A stretch of DNA of 5,472 nucleotides from an uncultured Alphaproteobacteria bacterium (GTDB lineage Bacteria > Pseudomonadota > Alphaproteobacteria > Caulobacterales > Parvularculaceae), in assembly GCA_937895955.1 (NCBI GenBank), contig CALAZI010000199.1, positions 1 through 5,472 of the forward strand, read 5' to 3'. Below are positions 1 to 5,137 of this stretch, piece after piece (the first letter of the stretch is position 1; each line of letters begins with the position of its first letter). The translations under genes were made by a program, and so were the position numbers. The notes beneath the pieces were generated by a model. The model had not been told where the DNA came from and did not search any database. It saw only the letters and a program-made list of their open reading frames with translations.

Positions 1-55
1 GCGCGGCGGCGGCGGCGTTCAGGGTCCGCGTCATGATCAGGCCGGGAATGAGTTT

Positions 56-235
56 TCACGGCGCATTGCATGAAAAGGAAACGAAACGCGCAAATCGATG
101 CCGGGCCGATAATGCGTCTGCAAAGGCGGCGAAGGTTCTGTGGTCGCGTAATCCCCGATCTGAATGGATCGGCGTCTCCATCGCGATGCCAAGCGAGGCG
201 GCGAACCGCCTCGCCTGTTCTTCTTCATCGCGCAA
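56..235 (-). CDS. Doubtful small ORF downstream of parB, about 59 aa
   Basis: I do not recognise this reading frame. It is open from 247 to a TGA at 56-58. Possible starts are a TTG at 235-233, which overlaps the parB stop, or an ATG at 181-179, which would give 41 aa (METPIHSDRGL...). The first part reads plausibly as protein (DEEEQARRFAASLGIA, then HSDRGLRDHRTFAAFADAL) with mostly G/C third positions, while the last 15 or so codons look less coding-like. Neither start has a Shine-Dalgarno. If real, it would be a small hypothetical protein or the remnant of a longer gene lying after parB. The hairpin at 193-214 lies inside it, and that hairpin may instead be the parB terminator. Just beyond it, an ATG at 34-32 opens MTRTLNAAAAA and runs off the window edge; that is too short to judge. 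Confidence 0.22.
   Translation of the reverse strand: MRDEEEQARRFAASLGIAMETPIHSDRGLRDHRTFAAFADALSARHRFARFVSFSCNAP
193..214 (-). terminator. GC-rich hairpin just after parB, possible terminator
   Basis: A perfect 9-bp inverted repeat, GCGAGGCGG and CCGCCTCGC, encloses a 4-nt loop that reads TTCG on the minus strand, a stable UUCG-type tetraloop in RNA. It begins 10 nt after the parB stop codon (225-227), a normal place for an intrinsic terminator. On the minus strand only TT follows the stem, so the U-tract is poor. On the plus strand the stem is followed by CTGTTCTTCTTC, so it could also act in that direction. The stem and loop are seen directly; the terminator role is inferred. Confidence 0.4.
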
Positions 236-1940
236 AGAGGGGCGCGATCATCTCGGCGCGGCGGACCGCGCCGGGTTTTCCGGTGACTGAATATGAGAGC
301 GCCGGAAATTGCAGCCAGCGGGGACGCCAGTTCGGCGTTTTCTCGCGCCCGTTCCGGCCTTCGAGACAGTCGCGAATGACCGCTTTTTGAACCTTTGCGG
401 GGCTATCGGCGTTCGCCGCCGCGACCTCGCTTCCGGCGATCTCGCCAAGCATGGCGTTGGCGATCTTCTTGTCGCGTAGAAGATCAAAGAACGCGTCGTC
501 AGGCGCCATCCAGTCGCTGATGTCGATTTTGAGGATTGCGGCGAGGCAATCGACGCCTTCATGGCCGGGAGCGAGCGCCTCCGCCATGATGAAGGTAAGG
601 ATGCGCAGGACTTCATCGTCGCCGAGTTTGATGAGGCGCGCGAGGGTTTCGGCGAGGCGCCAGCCGTCGCCATTGCCGCCCGTGATCGCCGGAGCGTCGT
701 CATCCAGTCCCAAAAGCTTGCCGATCTTGGCGCGCTCTTTTTCGAACGCTTCCTGTCCGCGCGAGGCGGCGAGGCTCTCCGCGATCTCCTCTTTGCGGGC
801 GCGCATCGGTTCGGGTGCGACGCGGATATTCGGGGCGCCGACGATCAGATGCGCGGCGAGCAATCTGAGCGCAACGCCTTGATTACCGAGCAGGACGGCG
901 CGCGCCGCCGCGAGGCGATGAAGATCGACATAGTTCTCCATGGGCGCCGAAAATTCGGGCCGCGCCGGTGATTCCGCTTTTTCGCCCTCGCCGTCTTTCG
1001 CTTTGGCTTTCGCCCTTCGGCGCGGCGCATAGCCTTTGTGGAAGGCGACTTCGCCGGAATGGCGAACCTCGATAAAGACCTCGCCGCCTTGTTTCTTCCC
1101 CGCCTGATCGTAATCCCAGCGCGAGAAAAACTCGCCGCGCTTCAAAATCGTCACCCTTTGCCAGCCCGAGGCGAGAAGCCTCTCGCGCTCGGCTGCAATG
1201 GCGGCGTCCTGATGCTTCCAGAACTGCTCCGCGTCGGCGAAGACCGAACGCTCGCCGAACAAATCCTCGGCAATCTCGCCGTCATAGGAATCAAGCGCAA
1301 AGAGCGCCGCGCTGGTCGCGATCTCACCGCCGCCCAATAACCAACGTTTCAGCGCACCGCCGCGCGGCGCGTGGGCGTCATCGGATTGGAACAGGGCGAG
1401 CCATTCTTTTTGCTTGGCCGCGCTCGCGAGCGTCAGCGCCGCCGCCGTCGCGCCGTCGATCTCGTCCTCAGCGTAAGCCTTGCGGATCGCGGGCAAGAGA
1501 TTGGCGAGGGCGAGACGGCGGCGAACCGATAATTCGGTGACGCCGAAGATGCGCGCGATATCGTCAATCGAGCGGCCTTTGTCATGCAAGGCATTGTAGG
1601 CTTCATATTCCTGCATTTCGTCAGGCTCAAGACGCGCGACATTTTCAAGGATGGAGGCTTCTATCGCGGCGGCGTCATCGGCATCGGCGAGGATTCGGCA
1701 GGGGAGCGCTCGCGCCTCGCCAGTTTCCTTCTCGATGGTCTTGGACGCGAGAAAGCGCCGCCGCCCAGCGACGATTTCGAATATGCCCTCCTCGCCATTG
1801 GAGCGAACAAGCAGCGGGACGAGAACGCCGCGCTCCCGAATCGATGGGAGGATGTCATCGAGAACGGGCGCCCGTCGCCCCGCTCTCATATTCAACTTTG
1901 AGACTTTGAGGTTTGCAAGGGGGATGGTCTGCAGGTCCAT
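225..1940 (-). CDS. ParB/RepB/Spo0J-family protein with long C-terminal extension (571 aa)
   Basis: This is a ParB-like DNA-binding protein of the kind carried by plasmids and integrative elements. The N-terminal ParB/sulfiredoxin-like fold shows VPLLVR (41-46), EIVAGRRRFLA (55-65, the G-R-R phosphate/CTP-site motif) and ILENVARLEPDE (97-108, the family's ENxxR motif). A helix-turn-helix follows at about 124-146 (SIDDIARIFGVTELSVRRRL). Canonical chromosomal ParB is about 300 aa. Here some 400 further residues follow, with a basic/charged linker at about 305-330 (RRRAKAKAKDGEGEK), a helical region (340-410) and a C-terminal part ending in WRPRWLQFPALSY. The ATG at 1940 is preceded by AAAAGGAG at 8 nt. 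The gene sits 15 nt after ardC in the same operon, and no ParA is visible. Partition, transcriptional control or a nuclease-like role during plasmid establishment are all possible; true partition is unproven. ParB-family membership is confident. Confidence 0.9.
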   Translation of the reverse strand: MDLQTIPLANLKVSKLNMRAGRRAPVLDDILPSIRERGVLVPLLVRSNGEEGIFEIVAGRRRFLASKTIEKETGEARALPCRILADADDAAAIEASILENVARLEPDEMQEYEAYNALHDKGRSIDDIARIFGVTELSVRRRLALANLLPAIRKAYAEDEIDGATAAALTLASAAKQKEWLALFQSDDAHAPRGGALKRWLLGGGEIATSAALFALDSYDGEIAEDLFGERSVFADAEQFWKHQDAAIAAERERLLASGWQRVTILKRGEFFSRWDYDQAGKKQGGEVFIEVRHSGEVAFHKGYAPRRRAKAKAKDGEGEKAESPARPEFSAPMENYVDLHRLAAARAVLLGNQGVALRLLAAHLIVGAPNIRVAPEPMRARKEEIAESLAASRGQEAFEKERAKIGKLLGLDDDAPAITGGNGDGWRLAETLARLIKLGDDEVLRILTFIMAEALAPGHEGVDCLAAILKIDISDWMAPDDAFFDLLRDKKIANAMLGEIAGSEVAAANADSPAKVQKAVIRDCLEGRNGREKTPNWRPRWLQFPALSYSVTGKPGAVRRAEMIAPLFAR

Positions 1941-1948
1941 GGCTCAGG

Positions 1949-1956
1949 CTCCTTTT
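1949..1956 (-). promoter_or_regulatory. Strong ribosome binding site of the parB-like gene
   Basis: The minus strand reads AAAAGGAG followed by 8 nt and then the ATG at 1940. This is a near-ideal Shine-Dalgarno and fixes the parB start. It touches the ardC stop codon (1956-1958), so ribosomes leaving ardC arrive directly at it, consistent with co-expression. Confidence 0.75.
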
Positions 1957-3137
1957 CAGGTTTGCGGTTGAATGGATTGGGAAGGCGCGGCGGGCGCATG
2001 CTCGAACGCCAGAATGAAGTCCGCCGCTTTCGAGGCGAGCGAGGCCGCATTGAAAATCGCGCGATTGTCCTCTTTCAGGACCTCGAGCCATGAACCGAGA
2101 TAATCGGCGTGGCGAACGGTCGGCGCGATCGAAAGCGACGCGCAGACGAAAGCGCTCGCCAATTCGGCGACCAGTTCTTCTCGCGCGTAAGCGTGGCTCC
2201 CGTAACGGCCCCTGAATTCGCGGTTCAATCGCGTCGCGTGACCGGTCCAGTGGCCGAGCTCGTGAAAGCATGTGCGATAATAATTGATCTGTTCGAAGAA
2301 CGCCGGTTGCGGCGGAACGCGAATGAAGTCCTGGCTCGGCACATAAAATGCGCGGTCGCCGCCGATCCGGAAATCGGCGCCGGTCGCCGAGATCAGCTTT
2401 TCGGCGCGCTCGATGGTTTCGCATTCGGGCGATGCTTCCGCGCCTAGCGCAATCCCCTCGGGCAGGCCTTCACATTGCGCGGCGTTGAAGACGGTGTAGC
2501 GCTTCAGGAAAGGAACAAAGCTCGCCTCGCCGCCTTCCTGTCTGACGCGTTCCTGCTCATCCTTCGGAACGAATTTGTCGGCGTAAACGACCATCGAGCC
2601 GCGCTCGCCTTTCATCACGGCGCCGCCAAGCAAAAGCGCCTGTTTGAAAGTCAGCCAGACTTGGGAGGAAAACCCGTTCTCAATCGCGGCGCCCCACAGC
2701 AACAGGATATTGATCCCGGAATAGGCGGCGCCCGTCGCAGCGTTTTTAGGAAGACCCGCGGCGATGGTCGCCGCGTCGTTGCTACTCAACGACCCTCTCG
2801 CGGCCCATGGCTGCGCCCAAGGAAAGCGCCCTGCTTCAAGCTCTTTCACGATCTTCGTCGTCACGTCGGCGTATAAATCGCGTTTCGTCGTTCCTGCGCC
2901 TTGGCGCTTGCTCGCAAAGCGTCGGCGGTTCGCGCGAGCCCCCGCATTCGAGCCTTTATCTTTTGTAGCAGCCGCTTCAGCGGTGAGCGCTTTATTGTTC
3001 GCCGGTATCGTCGTGCGACGCGTCGTTAGTCCGCGCGCCTCCGCGCTGCGCGCCGCGATTGCGCCCGCTGCCTGCGGTCCATGCGCGCCCCGCGCGCTCG
3101 CCGCGCGCCGTGTCGTTTCTGGTTGAAGTTCCGTCAT
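1956..3137 (-). CDS. ardC: ArdC-like antirestriction protein with zincin metallopeptidase domain (393 aa)
   Basis: ArdC-family proteins are encoded on conjugative elements; they bind single-stranded DNA and protect incoming DNA from restriction. From residue 86, RDLYADVTTKIVKELEAG and FPWAQPW (105-111) match the start of the family's N-terminal DUF1738-type ssDNA-binding domain, which continues through YSGINILLLW (139-148) and FKQALLLGG. The zincin domain carries FHELGHWTGHATRLNR (291-306, HExxH at 292-296) and a downstream glutamate-rich helix, EELVAELASAF (320-330), likely supplying the third metal ligand. Residues 1-85 are an Ala/Arg/Thr-rich, probably disordered extension absent from typical ArdC of about 300 aa. 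The ATG at 3137 is preferred because AAAGGA lies 9 nt upstream. The frame stays open to a TTG at 3281, but that stretch is not protein-like. It is the first gene of an operon with the parB-like gene, and its leader can fold over its own start. Confidence 0.9.
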   Translation of the reverse strand: MTELQPETTRRAASARGAHGPQAAGAIAARSAEARGLTTRRTTIPANNKALTAEAAATKDKGSNAGARANRRRFASKRQGAGTTKRDLYADVTTKIVKELEAGRFPWAQPWAARGSLSSNDAATIAAGLPKNAATGAAYSGINILLLWGAAIENGFSSQVWLTFKQALLLGGAVMKGERGSMVVYADKFVPKDEQERVRQEGGEASFVPFLKRYTVFNAAQCEGLPEGIALGAEASPECETIERAEKLISATGADFRIGGDRAFYVPSQDFIRVPPQPAFFEQINYYRTCFHELGHWTGHATRLNREFRGRYGSHAYAREELVAELASAFVCASLSIAPTVRHADYLGSWLEVLKEDNRAIFNAASLASKAADFILAFEHAPAAPSQSIQPQT

Positions 3138-3234
3138 CGCCGTCCGTCCTTTCCCTCCCGCCGCAATTCCCCCGGACTGGCGGGGGCGGCGGAAGCGGGG
3201 CGATCCGGCGACGGGTATCAGGACGGACGGCAAT
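3136..3234 (-). promoter_or_regulatory. Structured ardC leader that can mask the ribosome binding site
   Basis: In the minus-strand transcript, GCCGUCCGUCCU (3231-3220) is perfectly complementary to AGGACGGACGGC (3150-3139), which contains most of the ardC Shine-Dalgarno (AAAGGA, 3152-3147). Outward, AUU (3234-3232) can also pair with GAU (3138-3136), including one G-U pair and the first two bases of the start codon, giving 15 pairs. Inside the loop, CUUCCGCCGC (3195-3186) can pair with GCGGCGGGAG (3164-3155) around a CCCCG/CGGGG hairpin (3185-3181 with 3174-3170). The repeats are seen directly. Translational repression, and whatever would release it, is inferred. Confidence 0.5.
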
Positions 3235-3251
3235 CCGTTTTGGTAGGACGA

Positions 3252-3281
3252 ATTCAAACGACATAGACGGACAAGTGCCAA
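3252..3281 (-). promoter_or_regulatory. Candidate promoter of the ardC-parB operon
   Basis: On the minus strand TTGGCA (3281-3276, 5 of 6 matches to a sigma-70 -35) is followed after 18 nt by TTGAAT (3257-3252, 4 of 6 matches to a -10). Transcription would begin near 3245, giving a leader of about 108 nt that includes both arms of the RBS-masking repeat. The -10 is imperfect and other promoters are possible. Confidence 0.35.
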
Positions 3282-3288
3282 AGCGGTT

Positions 3289-3306
3289 GCCGGGCGGCCG
3301 CCCGGC
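3289..3306. repeat. 18-bp perfect palindrome upstream of the ardC promoter
   Basis: GCCGGGCGGCCGCCCGGC is its own reverse complement and has no spacer. It lies 8 nt upstream of the putative ardC -35 box. A second, partly overlapping inverted repeat, GCGGTTGC (3283-3290) and GCAACCGC (3331-3338), shares its left edge. A protein-binding site or a strand-extruding hairpin are both possible; some GC-only palindromes arise by chance in DNA this GC-rich, but 18 bp is long. Confidence 0.5.
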
Positions 3307-3365
3307 GCCAGCCCCCGCTTCTCTTCCGCCGCAACCGCCAGTCAGAGGGGAATCAATTGAAAAGT

Positions 3366-3383
3366 CGCGCGCTTCAGCGCGCG
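3366..3383 (-). terminator. CGCGCGC hairpin with trailing ACTTTT, terminator-like on the minus strand
   Basis: CGCGCGC (3366-3372) and GCGCGCG (3377-3383) form a perfect 7-bp stem with a 4-nt loop. Read on the minus strand the stem is followed by ACTTTTCAATTG, a short T-rich tail like a weak intrinsic terminator. No minus-strand gene is visible between it and the transporter, so it may insulate the ardC promoter from antisense transcription, be left over from a lost gene, or be an operator instead. Confidence 0.35.
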
Positions 3384-3445
3384 CCATTACCTCGTGCGCA
3401 GGCGCGAGCTGCGGCAGGGATCGTCACCGGACGGCGAAGACGGGA

Positions 3446-3461
3446 AATTCAATCATGAATT
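3446..3461. repeat. AT-rich inverted repeat AATTCA-N4-TGAATT
   Basis: AATTCA (3446-3451) and TGAATT (3456-3461) are perfect inverted arms around ATCA. The block is conspicuously AT-rich in GC-rich surroundings and lies in the divergent control region. Dyads of this size can be repressor sites, but no regulator gene is in the window to assign it to. Confidence 0.3.
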
Positions 3462-3475
3462 AGCCGGCTTCGGGC

Positions 3476-3496
3476 CGCCAATCACCCAGATTGGCG
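3476..3496. repeat. Operator-like inverted repeat CGCCAATC-N5-GATTGGCG
   Basis: Two perfect 8-bp arms (3476-3483 and 3489-3496) flank the 5-nt spacer ACCCA. A 21-bp dyad with arm centres about 13 bp apart has the geometry of a site for a dimeric helix-turn-helix regulator; as RNA it would be a modest hairpin. It lies about 75 bp upstream of the transporter -10 candidate. The repeat is seen directly; the regulatory role is inferred. A separate hairpin, CGCCGC-AAA-GCGGCG, follows at 3511-3525. Confidence 0.35.
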
Positions 3497-3548
3497 CGCC
3501 TAGAGCCCGGCGCCGCAAAGCGGCGGCCGCCCGAATGGATCAAGCGAT

Positions 3549-3576
3549 CAGAAATTCTGGAGTCGCAGCCTATAAT
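3549..3576 (+). promoter_or_regulatory. Candidate transporter promoter: exact TATAAT with a palindrome at the -35 position
   Basis: TATAAT at 3571-3576 is an exact sigma-70 -10 hexamer, rare in such GC-rich DNA. No good TTGACA-like -35 lies at 16-18 nt. The -35 position instead overlaps the palindrome CAGAA-A-TTCTG (3549-3559). That is the layout of an activator- or repressor-controlled promoter. Transcription would start near 3583, about 70 nt before the transporter ATG. Confidence 0.4.
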
Positions 3577-3655
3577 CGTTTCCTGTCGCAGTAAAAGTTC
3601 CAGTATTCAATGATTGGATGCAGCGATCTGGTTTTTGCGCGGGACCAAACGACCG

Positions 3656-4870
3656 ATGACTTCACCCTCCACAGAAAGCCTGCCCGCGACGCCGGCAATT
3701 TCCCGGACAGTCTGGATGCTTGGGTTGGTGAGCTTCTTCATGGATGTCTCATCCGAGATCGTGCACGCGCTTTTGCCCCTGTTCCTCACGACGACGCTTG
3801 GCGCCAGCGTCGCGATTGTCGGTCTTATCGACGGCGTCGCCGAGTCGACCGCCGCGATCACGAAAGTTTTTTCCGGATATATTTCGGACAAGATCGGTCG
3901 CCGAAAACCGCTTCTTCTGGCCGGCTATGGGCTTGCCGCGCTGACCAAGCCGGTTTTCGCCGTCGCCGCCATCCCATCGATCGTCTTCGCCGCGCGTTTT
4001 GCGGATCGCATCGGCAAGGGATTGAGAGGCGCGCCCCGCGACGCGCTTGTCGCTGATGTCACGCCATACGAAGTTCGCGGCAAGGCGTTTGGCGTTCGCC
4101 AGGCGCTCGATACGGCCGGCGCCTTTACCGGACCATTGCTGGCGATCGCTTTCATGGCTTTGCTTGCAAACGATATCCGGGCCGTTTTCTGGATCGCGGC
4201 GATCCCGGCAGTGATTGCGGTGTTGTGCGTCGCGTTCGGCGTTGAGGATCGCACGCCCGAACCGGATCAGGGTAAAGCGCGCCCGCCGATACGAATGATG
4301 GACATATCGAAATTTGAGCGCCCGTTCTGGATCATTGCCAGCGTCGGTTTCGTATTCACCCTGGCGCGGTTCAGCGAAGCATTCCTGATCCTGAAAGCCA
4401 ACGCCGGTGGTTTGCCCCTTATGTGGGCGCCGCTGGTTCTTGTGGTCATGAACGTCGTCTACGCCCTCGGCGCGTATCCGGCGGGCGCGCTTTCCGACCG
4501 GGCGCCGCCCGGCGCCCTTTTGCTCTTCGGCGTGATTTTGCTGATCGGCGCCGATCTCGCGCTCGCGCTCTCAACTGGCCTCGGCGGCGCGTTTTTGGGG
4601 ATCGTTCTCTGGGGCGCCCATATGGCCATGACTCAAGGACTTTTCGCCAAACTCGTCGCCGACCATGCGCCAGCGAATTTGCGAGGCTCGGCTTTCGGCG
4701 TCTTCAATCTGGTCACGGGGGCGGCGATGCTTTTCGCGAGCGTCCTCGCCGGACTGCTGTGGACGATGATCGGTCCGCGAGCGACCTTTTTCGCGGGTGC
4801 CGGTTTCGCGGCGCTCGCGGGCGTCCTGGTCCTCGCGACCCAACGCGTTAGAAACAAGCGGAAGGGCTGA
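3656..4870 (+). CDS. Major facilitator superfamily (MFS) transporter, 404 aa
   Basis: This is an inner-membrane secondary transporter with about 12 predicted helices. Landmarks are a first helix with FFMDVSSEIVHALLPLFL (27-44), the MFS motif A between helices 2 and 3, GYISDKIGRRKPLLLAG (74-90, with D78, G81 and R82), a second conserved loop RFADRIGKGLRGAPRDALVAD (split as RFADRIGKG at 114-122 and RGAPRDALVAD at 124-134), a charged central loop (about 196-222) and the repeat of motif A in the second half, YPAGALSDRAPPG (274-286). I chose the ATG at 3656; the frame is open to a TTG at 3614, but those 14 residues look untranslated. The Shine-Dalgarno is weak (GGGA 11 nt upstream). This MFS subgroup is annotated mostly as uncharacterised or drug-efflux-like, so the substrate cannot be named. 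It ends 54 nt from the convergent GDCCVxC gene, with no clear terminator between. Confidence 0.88.
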   Translation: MTSPSTESLPATPAISRTVWMLGLVSFFMDVSSEIVHALLPLFLTTTLGASVAIVGLIDGVAESTAAITKVFSGYISDKIGRRKPLLLAGYGLAALTKPVFAVAAIPSIVFAARFADRIGKGLRGAPRDALVADVTPYEVRGKAFGVRQALDTAGAFTGPLLAIAFMALLANDIRAVFWIAAIPAVIAVLCVAFGVEDRTPEPDQGKARPPIRMMDISKFERPFWIIASVGFVFTLARFSEAFLILKANAGGLPLMWAPLVLVVMNVVYALGAYPAGALSDRAPPGALLLFGVILLIGADLALALSTGLGGAFLGIVLWGAHMAMTQGLFAKLVADHAPANLRGSAFGVFNLVTGAAMLFASVLAGLLWTMIGPRATFFAGAGFAALAGVLVLATQRVRNKRKG

Positions 4871-4924
4871 CGCCAGCGCTATTTGACCCGATTTCACTGC
4901 ATCGTGTGCGTCTGTGCAAGCCGA

Positions 4925-5137
4925 TCAACCACAACACGCCCTCCCAGCTTGTATGGGCGGACACTTCACATCGCCATAGGAGCAGTAAACGCAGCAATCG
5001 CCCGGCTTCGGTTTCAGGACGGCGCCGCATCCCTTGCAATCATAAAACCACTGACATGCATCAATCGGCATTTCGTCAGTAGACTGATGCCCGCATTCAG
5101 GACAGGTGATAGTCGATTTTGCGATGACGTCGCTCAT
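4925..5137 (-). CDS. GDCCVxC-domain cysteine-rich small protein (70 aa)
   Basis: The 70 residues contain 11 cysteines and the diagnostic motif GDCCVYC (46-52), followed by KCPPIQ (58-63) and a terminal ACCG. An N-terminal CPECGH (12-17) and a central CKGC (34-37) look like zinc-ribbon knuckles. The family is known as GDCCVxC-domain (seleno)proteins, in which some members carry selenocysteine; here all positions are ordinary Cys codons (TGC TGC in the motif). Its biochemical role is not established, but members often sit beside MerT-type transporters. Here the ATG overlaps the merT-like stop as ATGA, so translation is probably coupled. A cytosolic metal- or thiol-relay partner for the transporter is my inference. 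Confidence 0.88.
   Translation of the reverse strand: MSDVIAKSTITCPECGHQSTDEMPIDACQWFYDCKGCGAVLKPKPGDCCVYCSYGDVKCPPIQAGRACCG

Larger units (their letters stand above)
3138..3655. other. Divergent intergenic region rich in inverted repeats, no convincing gene
   Basis: This 518-nt stretch separates the leftward ardC operon from the rightward transporter gene. Frames open through it are Arg/Pro/Gly-rich, lack ribosome binding sites and match nothing I know. It holds at least seven inverted repeats (3136-3234, 3289-3306, 3283-3338, 3366-3383, 3446-3461, 3476-3496, 3511-3525), a promoter candidate for each flanking gene and a palindrome near the transporter -10. The density of repeats suggests a control region, and in single-stranded form it could fold extensively. 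Confidence 0.6.

Noticed and set aside
1..20. GGC triplet repeat at the left edge
   Set aside because: It is only about four or five units and would encode an Ala tract in the minus-strand frame; such runs are common in GC-rich coding DNA.
37..228. A 63-codon minus-strand ORF whose ATG overlaps the parB stop as ATGA
   Set aside because: The overlap looks like coupling, but the product is Arg/Pro-rich, uses rare AGG, AGA and CGA codons, has no Shine-Dalgarno, and the neighbouring frame reads more like protein.
451..1901. Long plus-strand ORFs antisense to the parB-like gene
   Set aside because: They are stop-poor frames opposite a GC-rich coding gene, with no recognisable products and no ribosome binding sites of note.
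3138..3281. Upstream extension of ardC to a TTG start at 3281
   Set aside because: The added 48 residues are not ArdC-like, the TTG lacks a ribosome binding site and overlaps the likely -35 box, while the ATG at 3137 has AAAGGA at 9 nt.
2992..3387. A 131-codon minus-strand ORF overlapping the ardC 5' end and leader
   Set aside because: Its Gly/Arg/Pro-rich product matches nothing and it is out of frame with ardC; it is best explained as a GC-rich stop-poor frame.
3394..3594. A 66-codon plus-strand ORF with a GTG start in the intergenic region
   Set aside because: It has no ribosome binding site, an Arg/Ala-rich unrecognisable product, and is crossed by several inverted repeats and the TATAAT promoter candidate.
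3614..3655. Upstream TTG start for the MFS transporter
   Set aside because: It would add 14 residues before the usual short cytoplasmic N-terminus and has no Shine-Dalgarno; the ATG at 3656 fits family length better.
4871..4924. A terminator between the convergent MFS and GDCCVxC genes
   Set aside because: I looked for a stem with a T-tract on either strand and found only short, weak TGCA-type repeats.
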